Positions 1-8,702 of a stretch of 64,000 nt of DNA are shown here, in pieces. The notes below the pieces were generated by a model. The model had not been told where the DNA came from. It saw nothing but the letters and a program-made list of their open reading frames with translations, and did not search any database. How positions within the stretch are numbered: the first letter of the stretch is position 1; each line of letters opens with the position of its first letter. The translations under genes and the position numbers were made by a program. Source of the DNA: DATFVA01 sp963743325 (GTDB lineage Bacteria > Bacteroidota > Ignavibacteria > Ignavibacteriales > Ignavibacteriaceae); NCBI GenBank assembly GCA_963743325.1, contig CAVUOZ010000012.1:62001-126000 (forward strand), written 5' to 3'.

Positions 1-2
1 AG

Positions 3-2849
3 CATCCGATTTCAGCAGGCGGATGGCAGGACGACAGGTGGTTTATTCTTTGTGCCGATGTTTGCTATGGGTTCTGGGAAAAAGAACTTCTGAAAACTCC
101 TGCAAGAGAATATGCAGGAAGAAGCGGACCGCCTTCATTCTGGTCAACTAATCCTAATACAGGTATGGTTGTGGATTATTTCGGCCCGAACGGACTCGGG
201 TATATACCACAGATTCCGACTCACTTAACCGACTGGGGCGGCAGCGCTGCCAGGATAAATAATGACATAAACAACGGCGCTTCAATTATTGTCCACCGCG
301 ATCACGGTGCTGAGGACGGATGGTCATCCCCTTCATATACTATAAGCAACCTGTCCGGATTAAATAATGATGATCTGACCTTTTTCTTTTCAGTTAACTG
401 CTTAACCGGAAAATTTAATTATTCATCTGACTGCTTTGCAGAAGCGTTAACAAAGTATCCTCACAGAGCTCTGGCTGCCATCGGGGCAAGTGAAGTATCT
501 TATTCATTCGTAAATGATGCTTATGTGTGGGGAATGTGGGATTATATGTGGCCCAATTTTGATCCGGGCTACGGTGTAGAAGGTCCCGATCTTATTTACC
601 CTGCGTTCGCAAGCTCTTATGGTAAATATTATCTCGAAGCCTCAAGCTGGCCTTATAACCCGGGCGATAAGAATACCGTATACTACCTGTTCCATTTATT
701 CGGTGATGCATTTACCACTGTGTATACAGAAATGCCGCAGAACCTGAATGTGGTTCATAACCCGGTTATAATAACGGGGGTACCGACATTTGATGTATCA
801 GCAGATGAAAATTCTCTTATTGCTCTGACTTTAAATGGAGAAATAGTAGGAGTTGCAGAAGGAACAGGTTCACCTGTTTCTATTGATATTCCTGTTATAA
901 CTCCCGGTAACGTGGTCATCTTAACAGTAACTAAACAAAATTACTACAGGTATACAGCAGAGATTCAGGTTGTTCCCGCAGAAGGACCGTATGTTGTGGT
1001 TGATTCGTGTATAGTAAATGATGCTTCCGGTAATAATGATGGATTAGTTGATTATGCTGAATCACCGCTGTTATCTTTAAGAGCATACAATGTAGGCGTT
1101 GCAGATGCGACAAATGTTACAATTAATATTCACTCTACTGATGCATTTATTACCCTGACCGATTCAACTCACTTTTATGGCAATGTGCCTGCCGGAGGCA
1201 CCCTGATAATCAATGACGGGTATGCATTGACCGTCGACCCTGAAATTCCCGATATGCATAGTATACCATTCTCGGTAGAAGCTACGGACGGTGCAAATAC
1301 CTGGCAGAGCAACTTTTCGCTCAGGGCCCACGCGCCGCTGTTTACACTCGGCAGTTATACTATATCCGATCCGGGAGGTAATAACAATGGTAAACTTGAT
1401 CCGGGTGAAACGGTTGATGTTTCAGTCGAAATAAATAATGAAGGATCTTCAGGTGCCGTTTCCGTTTTCGGTGAGCTTACATCAACAGATCCCTATGTTG
1501 TAATAAATACCTCAACCCAGGCTTACGGTAATATAGCCGCAGGAGGTACCGTATCCAAAGCTTTCAGCGTATCTGCCGATGAGAATACGCCGACAGGTCA
1601 TAGTGCGGATTTCGTCCTGAATATTACAGCGAGTCCGGGATTGACAGCGCAGGGTTCGTTCGCAACAATAATAGGACAGGTTCCTGTGCTCGTATTGTGT
1701 CTCGACGTAAATCATAATTCAAGTCCGGCAATAACTGCCTGTCTTGATAATCATGCCGTAACATATGATTATATGACATCCTTCCCTGCTGATTTGAATA
1801 TCTACCGGTCAATTTTTGTCTGCCTCGGTATCTACAGTTCAAATCACGTATTATCAAGCACGGAGGGACAGCTTCTGGCTGACTTCCTTAATGCCGGAGG
1901 TATGATCTATATGGAAGGCGGCGATACCTGGTTTTACGACAGCCAGACAGCCGTCCACCCTATGTTCAATATCACCGCTTCCAGTGACGGAGGCAGCGAT
2001 CTCGGAACGATTCAGGGTGTTGCCGGAACATTCACTGAAGGTATGAGCTTCTCTTATACGGGAGAAAACGCCTGGATAGACCATATTTCAAATATTCCGC
2101 CTGCAGAATTAATATTTAATAACGTAAGTCCTGCATACGGCTGTGCTGTAGCCTATGATGCCGGAACATATAAAACCATCGGAGCTTCATTCGAGTTCGG
2201 AGGACTTGCTGACGGGATTTCCCGTTCCACCAAGGATGAGCTCATGGCTGAAATAATCGATTTCTTCGGTCTTAATCCTATCCCTGTCGAGCTGGTATCA
2301 TTCAATGCCGATGCCGATGAGAACGGCATAACCCTTAAATGGGAAACGTCTACAGAGATAAACAACTCCGGGTTCGATGTTGAGAGAAGTCCGAACAATA
2401 TCAGCTTCGAAAAAATCGGAAATGTTAAAGGAAAAGGAACTACGACTGAAACCCAGCAATATTCATTTAAAGATGCAAGTATTACGACCGGTAAAGGAAA
2501 GATTTATTACAGGCTAAGGCAGATCGATCTTGACGGCTCTGCGAATTATTCGGATGCTATCGAGGTAGAATACTCTATCATACCTGTTGAGTTCAGCTTA
2601 TCGCAGAATTATCCAAATCCATTTAACCCGACCACGACCATAAAATTCGGTATACCAAAGGAGGTTAAGGTCACATTGAAGGTTTATGATATACTGGGTA
2701 AAGAGGTTGCCACTATTGTAGACCGGAAGATGGAACCGGGTTATTACAAATATGAATGGAACGGTGTTCAGTTTGCCAGCGGCGTTTATTTCTACAGACT
2801 TGATGCAGGAAGCTTTGTTAAAATAAAGAAGATGGTTCTTATCAAGTAG
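3..2849 (+). CDS. Gingipain-like C25 cysteine peptidase, T9SS cargo (5' partial)
   Basis: The frame is open from base 3, so the start lies outside the window. The first in-frame ATG (165) is internal. Counting from base 3, the catalytic dyad of peptidase family C25 is visible: His101 in HRDHG and Cys133 in SVNCLTG, with the spacing and surrounding hydrophobic strand seen in gingipains. It is followed by long beta-rich, CARDB/Ig-like repeats, a fibronectin-like domain beginning PVELVSFNAD, and a C-terminal type A T9SS sorting domain (about 80 residues, NYPNPFNP to KKMVLIK). The product is expected to cross the outer membrane through T9SS and be released or anchored after sorting-domain cleavage. 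The catalytic residues are seen; the role as a secreted protease is family knowledge and the substrate is unknown. An IS110 element separates the stop codon from the hairpin terminator at 4329-4362, which may once have served this gene. Confidence 0.9.
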   Translation, partial: HPISAGGWQDDRWFILCADVCYGFWEKELLKTPAREYAGRSGPPSFWSTNPNTGMVVDYFGPNGLGYIPQIPTHLTDWGGSAARINNDINNGASIIVHRDHGAEDGWSSPSYTISNLSGLNNDDLTFFFSVNCLTGKFNYSSDCFAEALTKYPHRALAAIGASEVSYSFVNDAYVWGMWDYMWPNFDPGYGVEGPDLIYPAFASSYGKYYLEASSWPYNPGDKNTVYYLFHLFGDAFTTVYTEMPQNLNVVHNPVIITGVPTFDVSADENSLIALTLNGEIVGVAEGTGSPVSIDIPVITPGNVVILTVTKQNYYRYTAEIQVVPAEGPYVVVDSCIVNDASGNNDGLVDYAESPLLSLRAYNVGVADATNVTINIHSTDAFITLTDSTHFYGNVPAGGTLIINDGYALTVDPEIPDMHSIPFSVEATDGANTWQSNFSLRAHAPLFTLGSYTISDPGGNNNGKLDPGETVDVSVEINNEGSSGAVSVFGELTSTDPYVVINTSTQAYGNIAAGGTVSKAFSVSADENTPTGHSADFVLNITASPGLTAQGSFATIIGQVPVLVLCLDVNHNSSPAITACLDNHAVTYDYMTSFPADLNIYRSIFVCLGIYSSNHVLSSTEGQLLADFLNAGGMIYMEGGDTWFYDSQTAVHPMFNITASSDGGSDLGTIQGVAGTFTEGMSFSYTGENAWIDHISNIPPAELIFNNVSPAYGCAVAYDAGTYKTIGASFEFGGLADGISRSTKDELMAEIIDFFGLNPIPVELVSFNADADENGITLKWETSTEINNSGFDVERSPNNISFEKIGNVKGKGTTTETQQYSFKDASITTGKGKIYYRLRQIDLDGSANYSDAIEVEYSIIPVEFSLSQNYPNPFNPTTTIKFGIPKEVKVTLKVYDILGKEVATIVDRKMEPGYYKYEWNGVQFASGVYFYRLDAGSFVKIKKMVLIK

Positions 2850-2886
2850 GAATTCATCTGACAAATTAAAGAGGCTGTCTCATAAG

Positions 2887-3215
2887 ACTAAATTTGTCAG
2901 TCTAAGCTTGTCGAAGACTGATATTTCAGAAAGTATTCTCGCTTCGTCTCCGACGAGTCGGAGCGGGCACACTTCGACAGGCTCCATTAGACTTAAAGTG
3001 TGATTTAATTTATTTTAATAAAACATTTAATAACACAATAAGGTCTAAATAATACCCAAAGAACCGAGTAAGTCTATGACAGGCTCAAGTTAAAACTATA
3101 CTCTGATTAAGACCCGGCTCTTTGGTGGTTAAAGCTAAATAATATTTCCGTATTTAAGATTATTAAAATGGAGTAAGCTCAAACCACTTTGGGTATAATA
3201 ACCAAAAATAATAAA
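2887..3215 (+). ncRNA. Structured left end of the IS110 element, candidate bridge RNA
   Basis: There is no credible reading frame in this segment, but several nested inverted repeats. A long arm pair lies at 2899-2916 / 2972-2993 and encloses a perfect 7-bp hairpin, CTCCGAC at 2948-2954 and GTCGGAG at 2957-2963. Further on, ATACCCAAAG (3052-3061) pairs with CTTTGGGTAT (3187-3196), and CCAAAGAACCG (3056-3066) pairs 10/11 with CGGCTCTTTGG (3115-3125), so alternative folds are possible. IS110-group transposases (for example IS621) use an RNA from this position to choose donor and target. That this stretch encodes such an RNA is inference from position and folding potential. The first hairpin could instead be a separate inserted palindrome. 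Confidence 0.4.
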
Positions 3216-4241
3216 ATGCAAAGGACAAAATATCTTATTGGTCTTGATATTTCGGCAGAAGATTTTTCTGCTAGTTGCATAACTAGTCCCGATAATTCTG
3301 TCTTCCCAGCACAAAAATTTCCAAATAACATTGATGGATTTAATGAATTTATTTCTCATCTATCAAAGCACTCCATCAAGCAATTAGAAGTAATTGTCTG
3401 TATGGAAGCAACAGGAGTTTATTCTGAGAGTCTTTCTTACTTCCTTAGCTCTAAAGGATTTAATCTCTGTATAGAGGCACCGCACAAAATAAAGAACAAG
3501 ACTAAGGATTCACCTAGAAAGAACGACTTCATAGATGCAGTTTCTATTGCAGAGTATGCTTATAGATATTTCGATAAACTCACCTTTTGGAAGCCAAAAG
3601 ATAAGATTATAGAGCAAATTCAAGTACTTCTAAGCATTCGAGAACACTTGATTATTCAGATGACTGCTAATCAAAATGCTCTGAAAACTCTTAAGCATAA
3701 GTATTACCAAACTCCTCTGGCTAACCAGATCTATGAGCAAACAATCAGTAAGTTCAAAGAACATATCAAACAAATTGATAAAGAAATTAAAGAACTGATT
3801 GATAAAGATGATTCCTTTAAGAATAAGATCAATTTAGTTAAATCTGTTCCTGGTGTTGGTCTTCTGTTGGCAGCTAACCTATTGGTGCTTACAAAAGGAT
3901 TTACAGAACACCTTAACTACAAACATACAGCAGCTTATACAGGAATATGTCCCTATGAGCAAATAAGCGGGACATCACTTTATAAATCACCAAGGTCAAG
4001 AAAAGCCGGACCAGCCAAGCTTAGAAAACTTCTTTATCTTGCTGCATTATCAGTAAGAACACACAATCCGGTTTTTAAGAAATACTTCCTTCGTAAAGCT
4101 GCTGAAGGAAAAAATAAACGATTGATCTTAAACAATATTGAAAACAAATTACTTAAAATAATTTTTGCTGTTATAAATTCAGGAGTTGCTTATACTAATA
4201 ATTATAAATCAATAAATCCGGCTCTGTTAAAAACAGCTTGA
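3216..4241 (+). CDS. IS110-family transposase
   Basis: This 341-residue DEDD recombinase carries the RuvC-like acidic residues D11 (GLDIS), E64 (CMEATG), D104 and D107 (KNDFID), then a coiled, Lys/Glu-rich linker. The C-terminal Transposase_20 part has the SVPGVG helix-hairpin-helix-like motif near 210 and the conserved serine S251 in QISGTS, the proposed nucleophile in this family. Length matches the family and nothing is truncated, so it may be active. I chose the ATG at 3216 over the in-frame TTG at 3189 because family N-termini begin just before the first Asp strand. There is no Shine-Dalgarno site. It carries no passenger gene. Confidence 0.93.
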   Translation: MQRTKYLIGLDISAEDFSASCITSPDNSVFPAQKFPNNIDGFNEFISHLSKHSIKQLEVIVCMEATGVYSESLSYFLSSKGFNLCIEAPHKIKNKTKDSPRKNDFIDAVSIAEYAYRYFDKLTFWKPKDKIIEQIQVLLSIREHLIIQMTANQNALKTLKHKYYQTPLANQIYEQTISKFKEHIKQIDKEIKELIDKDDSFKNKINLVKSVPGVGLLLAANLLVLTKGFTEHLNYKHTAAYTGICPYEQISGTSLYKSPRSRKAGPAKLRKLLYLAALSVRTHNPVFKKYFLRKAAEGKNKRLILNNIENKLLKIIFAVINSGVAYTNNYKSINPALLKTA

Positions 4242-4328
4242 TATTGTCATAATATTCAGTGTGACAGCTTTTGGGACAACCCCTTTTTATTTGTATCGAT
4301 TGTTTGTAACGGGTAAAAAGCCGGAATT

Positions 4329-4362
4329 AAAAAAAGGACTACCCCTCGTAGTCCTTTTTTAT
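4329..4362. terminator. Bidirectional rho-independent terminator
   Basis: AAAAAGGACTA and TAGTCCTTTTT form an 11-bp stem around a CCCCTCG loop, with A and T runs on both sides. It can end transcription from the left (C25 gene and IS) and from the minus-strand gene ending at 4392. Confidence 0.85.
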
Positions 4363-4391
4363 TTATGCGGAGTATCCTCTCTTAACCCTTG

Positions 4392-4769
4392 TTAGAACAA
4401 TGGGACAATTTTACTCAGTATACCTGCAAGCGATCTGGGTTCGGACGGCTTAAGGTGACTATTTGCGATGTTCTCCAGTTCCATACCCTTGCCTATCTGC
4501 TTTATAGGTTTTGCAGCATAGATATTTTTAACAAAATTTATTTTATCCCTGAGTGTATTGAATGCAAGGGAAATTGTATCACCGCTGGCCCTGTGAATAA
4601 TTTTTATCGTGTAATCTTCTCTCACATCTTCAATATCCCACTCGCTGGAAAAAACAGCATAGCTCACTGTAGAAGAATGATGATCCAGTCCGTACTGCGG
4701 ATCAACATAAAGTTTGTTTTTATATCTGCTCAGACTTACGCTGCTTTTATACAGTTCCTCAGTTTTCAT
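4392..4769 (-). CDS. Conserved hypothetical small protein, no recognised family
   Basis: A 125-residue soluble protein with no signal peptide or membrane segment. It begins MKTEELYKSS and is rich in charged residues in the middle (EWDIEDVREDYTIKI). An AGGAGG-like sequence ends five bases before the ATG at 4769 and decides this start. A second ATG at 4781 (MEDT) is possible. The longer open frame up to 4928 reads through AT-rich sequence and is probably not coding. It looks like a compact beta-strand domain of unknown role. Convergent with nothing: its 3' end faces the terminator at 4329-4362. Confidence 0.6.
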   Translation of the reverse strand: MKTEELYKSSVSLSRYKNKLYVDPQYGLDHHSSTVSYAVFSSEWDIEDVREDYTIKIIHRASGDTISLAFNTLRDKINFVKNIYAAKPIKQIGKGMELENIANSHLKPSEPRSLAGILSKIVPLF

Positions 4770-4965
4770 AGTATCCTCCATAATTACCTCTTTAGATTCA
4801 ATGAATATGCCAATTCTTAAATGATTATAACTAAATGATTTAGTTTTAAGCCAGATTTGACGTTTTGAAATGAATTGAGATGAATTCTCAAAATGTGAAA
4901 CACTTAAAATTTTACGCAAATAATTCATAATTTTTAATTTATAATTGTTAATTTTTAATTTAACT

Positions 4966-5615
4966 ATGAATCCCTGGCTTGAAATAAATATCTCAGATTA
5001 TGTCAATCATATGAGCCGTCCGGAAGTCGGACAGTACCAGATGATTAACGTATGCTTCAGATCCCTGATTCAAAAATATGATCCCGAAAAAATATTCGTT
5101 CCCGGATGCACAATCGGTAATGGTTTCGAATATATCGAATGGGATCAGGTGCAAAAAGTAACAGCGCTTGATATCAATCCGGCTTTCCTGGAAATATTAA
5201 GGAATAAATTCGCGGGTGAAGGCAAACTCGAAACCATTAGTGAAGATTTTCAGACTTTCAGGACAAAAGGCAGAAAGTATGACCTCATTTTTGCAGCTTT
5301 ATTCTTCGAGTATGTTGAATTAAGATCTCATTAAGCAGATTAAAAGAGATGATGAACAATTCTTCGGTTCTCTTTTCACTCATTCAGCTGCCGGGTGAGC
5401 ATCGAAGTAAAGTATCGGAGACAAAATATAAGTCTTTGGAAAAACTGAGTCCTTATATTACGCTTATCACCTCAGAAGAATTTGAGAATGAACTGATCAA
5501 AGCAGGATTACGTATAAGATCCAGGGAACAACGCACGCTGAAGAACGGAAAATCATTCCTGTTAACAGAATCATTTATTAATTACGGGGAGAAAAATGGA
5601 AACACCAATACTTAA
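4966..5615 (+). pseudogene. SAM-dependent methyltransferase-like gene split by a -1 frameshift
   Basis: Two overlapping pieces make one class I methyltransferase. Piece 1 (4966-5334) has the SAM-binding strand with a changed glycine loop (FVPGCTIGNG), the acidic strand end (ALDINPAF) and the motif-IV region YDLIFAALFFEYVE. Reading then runs into a stop at 5332. The next frame is open from 5319 and continues the fold with a helix (ISLSRLKEMM), a strand (SSVLFSLIQLPG) and the rest of the domain to 5615. Loss of one base near 5321 in a leucine codon explains the shift. No classical slippery heptamer is seen. This may be a true pseudogene or a sequencing error. The last 20 bases overlap the DUF3788 gene, which suggests an operon. 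Confidence 0.7.
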
Positions 5616-6009
5616 TAATCCGGATCAATTCCCGACAGAAAAACTAATCTACGCGCATATTGGTAAAACCAGGGCGCACTGGGGACAGCTGTTTGATCAA
5701 ATTAAAAAATCCCATCCCGATTTTTCTGAAGAATGGCGGTATTATAATGACGGCAAAAGCTGGCTGCTAAAAGTCACCCGGAAATCAAAAACCATATTCT
5801 GGCTTTCAATATTGAAAGGCGCTTTCAGGACAACTTTTTACTTTACCGATAAAGCCCGGGAAGCAATTACCGGGAGTACACTCAGTAATGAATTAAAAAA
5901 ACAATTCAGCAGCAAAACAGGTTTGCGGGGAATTACCGTCATCGTCAGAAATAAAAAAGACTCTGATTACATTAAGGAACTGATTGGTATAAAACTCAGC
6001 GTTAAGTAA
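5596..6009 (+). CDS. DUF3788 family protein
   Basis: A 137-residue cytosolic protein matching the DUF3788 pattern: a conserved W (EEWRYYNDGKSWLLKV), a Lys-rich strand (RKSKTIFWLSILKGAF) and a C-terminal helix-strand (GLRGITVIVRNKKD). The family is small, widespread in Firmicutes and Bacteroidota, and has no proven function. It overlaps the end of the methyltransferase reading frame by 20 bases, so the two are probably co-transcribed. It ends before the hairpin at 6022-6069. Confidence 0.75.
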   Translation: METPILNNPDQFPTEKLIYAHIGKTRAHWGQLFDQIKKSHPDFSEEWRYYNDGKSWLLKVTRKSKTIFWLSILKGAFRTTFYFTDKAREAITGSTLSNELKKQFSSKTGLRGITVIVRNKKDSDYIKELIGIKLSVK

Positions 6010-6021
6010 AGCAATTAAAAT

Positions 6022-6069
6022 AAGGTGACATCTTTTATTCGCTGATTAAATTTAATAAGATGTCACCTT
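6022..6069. terminator. Perfect 13-bp inverted repeat between convergent genes
   Basis: AAGGTGACATCTT (6022-6034) and AAGATGTCACCTT (6057-6069) pair perfectly around a 22-base AT-rich loop. The position between the DUF3788 gene and the convergent T9SS gene suggests a bidirectional terminator, though the U-tract is weak. Confidence 0.6.
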
Positions 6070-6125
6070 TAATAAGAAAATAAATAAATATAAATAAGTC
6101 AGGAATTAAACTTTACGTGCGGCTC

Positions 6126-7430
6126 TTATTTCAACAGAACGAGTTTACGGGCAGCTGAATAATTTTCCACAGTAAGCCTGTATATGTATACACCGCTGGA
6201 CAACCGGCTTCCATCAAACTTTACTATATAATTACCTGCGGGTTTTTGTTCGTTGACGAGAGTTGTGACCTCATTTCCAATGACATCATAAACTTTCAAT
6301 TGCACGAACTTCATAAATGAAGTTCCTACGGAAGGTATTGAATATCTAATTGTGGTGACGGGATTGAAAGGATTAGGATAATTCTGATATAAATAATATT
6401 CATCCGGAAATGGAGTCTTATTTTCTTCTATATTAGTGGCAATTGAGTAATAAGCAAAAATGCTATTTGAAAAAAAACTTACTTTGAAGCCATCTGGATT
6501 TTCAAAAAATATATCACCATCTCCATCCACCCACTGATGATTTTGCCAAATTTTACAGTAGGCAGTTTCCATATAATTATATTGGTTGTACGAATAGAGG
6601 AATTGGTTTGAGTTCTCCCAGTTGTTTGATGACCAGGTCTGATCCACTATTTCAATCTGATTATGATTCAAATCGTATGTTGGTAAACGCTTCAAATAAT
6701 TTAACCAGTTTGAACCTGTCCAACTTTTTATAATAATTGAATCTGCATCCAGGGGATTTACACTGTAAAAGAATGTGCTTTTAGAATAGTTCTGCCAGGT
6801 ATTTCCATCCCAGGTCTGGAATAAAATTGAATCCATCAAATTTTGGTATCTATAAAAATAACTGGCCTGGTGAGAATTCTGCCAATCATTATTTATCCAA
6901 GTTTCTGATATTATTTTCTTAACGTTTCCGACAGTATCATATTCATAATTAGCACGACTTGCATTTTCCCAGCCGTTTACTGTATAATCCTGGAAGATAT
7001 ATTGAAGAACATTTCCCTGGAAATAGAAATATTTTATTTGTGTTAATGAATCCCATTGGCTCATATTCCAGCCAAGACTTACTTCAAGTAACAATTTGTT
7101 TTCAAAATCATAAGAGTATACATTCTTAATGCTATTATTCCATCCGTTCCCTGTATTATCCAAAATTAGCCATTCTTTCATTTTATTATCAACATTATAC
7201 TGAAACAAGTTTTTTAACATACCCCCGGTAATAGAATTTGTAATAATACTGTCAATGAGCAACTCTACATTAAATCCTGCTTCATTAGCGTTAAGTATTT
7301 TTGGATTACTAAAAAACAGATTTCGTGAGTTTATGTTAAACCGATTGCCCCAGCCGGTTTGAGAGAAGATATTTAAGGAAAAAAATATGAATATAGATAT
7401 AAGCAAATATGTGAATTTTGAGCTAATCAT
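6126..7430 (-). CDS. Secreted T9SS cargo protein with WD/Y-rich repeats
   Basis: A 434-residue protein with an N-terminal signal peptide (residues 1-23, hydrophobic run then IFSQ). The body is a series of 25-30-residue repeats with Trp, Asn and Tyr (GNTWQNYSK, GSNWLNYLK, SNNWENSNQ), resembling the tandem YD-like text repeats of Bacteroidota surface proteins. It ends in a type A T9SS sorting domain (QNYPNPFNP to RKLVLLK). Between the YSIP and LKVYD strands of this domain is a longer loop (11 residues, against 6 in the other cargo of this window). That loop is encoded by a palindromic repeat at 6306-6330. It is predicted to be exported and surface-exposed; function unknown. The gene is monocistronic. 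Confidence 0.8.
   Translation of the reverse strand: MISSKFTYLLISIFIFFSLNIFSQTGWGNRFNINSRNLFFSNPKILNANEAGFNVELLIDSIITNSITGGMLKNLFQYNVDNKMKEWLILDNTGNGWNNSIKNVYSYDFENKLLLEVSLGWNMSQWDSLTQIKYFYFQGNVLQYIFQDYTVNGWENASRANYEYDTVGNVKKIISETWINNDWQNSHQASYFYRYQNLMDSILFQTWDGNTWQNYSKSTFFYSVNPLDADSIIIKSWTGSNWLNYLKRLPTYDLNHNQIEIVDQTWSSNNWENSNQFLYSYNQYNYMETAYCKIWQNHQWVDGDGDIFFENPDGFKVSFFSNSIFAYYSIATNIEENKTPFPDEYYLYQNYPNPFNPVTTIRYSIPSVGTSFMKFVQLKVYDVIGNEVTTLVNEQKPAGNYIVKFDGSRLSSGVYIYRLTVENYSAARKLVLLK
6306..6330 (-). repeat. REP-like palindrome (family 1, stem variant A') inside a coding sequence
   Basis: Read on the minus strand: GTAG then GAACTTCA, loop TTTA, TGAAGTTC. The stem differs from the other family copies (GAACATCA/TGATGTTC) by one base on each side, so pairing is kept. 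It lies in frame in the T9SS sorting domain of the gene at 6126-7430 and encodes part of SVGTSFMKFV. Confidence 0.8.
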
Positions 7431-7859
7431 CCCAATTGCTCAGTAATTGACATTTATGATAATTTCCCATTCCCATTCCTAGACCCTGATTATTTCTTCA
7501 TTAACTTAATAAATAAAGGGCAAAAGTGCTACAGGATTTTCGAACCAGTAGACCCGCCGACTCGGAGGAGACGAGGCGGACGGGCAGGTTGAGGGAGGAA
7601 GGTTTAAGGAGATGTACCAAAATTGTATTGCCAGTATCTGAATTTTGTGCTAAGTTAACTATGCAATATGCCGGGAAACCTGGGGTGATGAATAAATTAA
7701 GCTTCTGTAAGGGATCTTCGAAACTGCAGGACAATTATAATAAAAATTTTACCGGGAATGATATTTATGCTGCTGCGCGCATCTACATGTTTTCTTAAAT
7801 GATTTACTGTGCAGTATGAGTAATAGTCAATTATGCTCGAAAATCAAGGGAGATAAAAA
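7431..7859. other. 429-bp stretch without a convincing gene
   Basis: Short open frames exist on both strands but none looks like a protein. A GC-rich imperfect palindrome at 7553-7588 (CCCGCC ... GGCGGACGGGCAGG) resembles similar insertions elsewhere in the window. A TTCGAA-containing segment at 7540 and another at 7718 hint at a degenerate inverted arrangement. The last ~60 bases hold the leader of the next gene, with GGGAG upstream of its ATG. Confidence 0.5.
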
Positions 7860-8549
7860 ATGAATAGAGTAAAAATATTAGTCTTAATGTGCCTTATATT
7901 TTCATGCTCGATACTTCCTCAATCAATCTCAATTGGATTGGGAGGCGGAGTAAATTTTATTACTGGTGATAATTATTACACTAATGGCCTGGGAAGGCTT
8001 GGTATCTTTGAAAATATAAATGGTACCACTGGAAATCTTGAAGGAATGGGATTAACTAATGAACTTCATCTTCAACTTGGTGTTAAATATTTCTTTGATA
8101 ACTCACCATTTAGTTTACGTGCTGTTTTCAGTTATTCTCCTTTACGCGGGACAGAACAAAAGATGATTTACGATTTTGTGCTAATGGCCGAAGTGCCCAA
8201 AGATGTTACAGCTAAAATGGATATCTGGGGATTTCAGGCAGGCACTGATTATTATTTTAATTTTTATCCTTTCAAACCATTTTTCACCGTTTCATTATCG
8301 GCTAATTATTTTGATGATTTCTACGTTGAATTTTCCCAGCCCGATTACAAGTCAGAATATCGCAGTTACAAAAACGGGATGCGTTACGGTTACAGTGTTG
8401 GTGCCGGTATAGCTTATTATATTTTATCTAATTTGAATTTAGAATTGTCAGGCAGTTTTAATTCGTTTAATGTTTTAAATAAACGTGAGGGTGAGGAGTT
8501 ATTAAATTCAATTAATATCCAGGTTTCTATTTATTATCAAATAATATAA
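7860..8549 (+). CDS. Outer-membrane beta-barrel protein, small porin-like
   Basis: A 229-residue protein with a signal peptide (MNRVKILVLMCLIFSCSILPQS) followed by alternating amphipathic strands rich in Gly, Tyr and Phe (SIGLGGGVNF, ELHLQLGVKYFF, GAGIAYYI, INIQVSIYYQII). It ends in an aromatic/aliphatic strand, as 8-10-stranded barrels of the OmpW/OprF-like type do. A GGGAG ribosome site precedes the ATG by about 7 bases. The Cys at residue 16 is not in a clean lipobox. Function is unknown. It is a single gene between a T9SS gene and the antiporter. Confidence 0.7.
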   Translation: MNRVKILVLMCLIFSCSILPQSISIGLGGGVNFITGDNYYTNGLGRLGIFENINGTTGNLEGMGLTNELHLQLGVKYFFDNSPFSLRAVFSYSPLRGTEQKMIYDFVLMAEVPKDVTAKMDIWGFQAGTDYYFNFYPFKPFFTVSLSANYFDDFYVEFSQPDYKSEYRSYKNGMRYGYSVGAGIAYYILSNLNLELSGSFNSFNVLNKREGEELLNSINIQVSIYYQII

Positions 8550-8702
8550 AAACATATAATCTGTTCTTCAGACCGGCCATCTGTCAGTTAAGCTGCATTG
8601 CTGTTGGGCAGCGGCATAAAAACAACCCCGTTAAATTGCAAATAACCCGTTAAATATATATCATAGCCAGATAAATATATCCTTTTGATCGGGAGAGTCT
8701 GC

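Larger units (their letters stand above)
2871..4283 (+). mobile_element. IS110-family insertion sequence, about 1.41 kb
   Basis: The element consists of a 345-bp non-coding left part, the transposase gene and a short 42-bp right part. I place the ends at an imperfect 16-bp inverted repeat: GAGGCTGTCTCATAAG at 2871-2886 and CTTTTGGGACAACCCC at 4268-4283 (12 of 16 positions pair). No target duplication is evident, as expected for IS110 elements. A long non-coding segment upstream of the transposase fits the IS110 (rather than IS1111) subgroup, where the bridge RNA is encoded in the left end. It sits between the C25 gene and a terminator hairpin. The ends are inferred, because IS110-group elements usually lack clear terminal inverted repeats. 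Confidence 0.7.

Noticed and set aside
4389..4820. Plus-strand open frame of 143 codons
   Set aside because: It is the antisense of the minus-strand gene at 4392-4769, which has a clear ribosome site.
5317..5334. Programmed -1 frameshift in the methyltransferase
   Set aside because: No slippery heptamer or downstream pseudoknot was found; a simple one-base loss fits better.
7530..7560. Possible tRNA T-arm (GGTTCGAAAATCC on the minus strand)
   Set aside because: No acceptor, D-arm or anticodon arm can be folded around it.
8550..8702. Possible c-di-AMP riboswitch ahead of the K+ antiporter
   Set aside because: The conserved ydaO-type core sequences are absent; only a short direct repeat CCGTTAAAT is seen.
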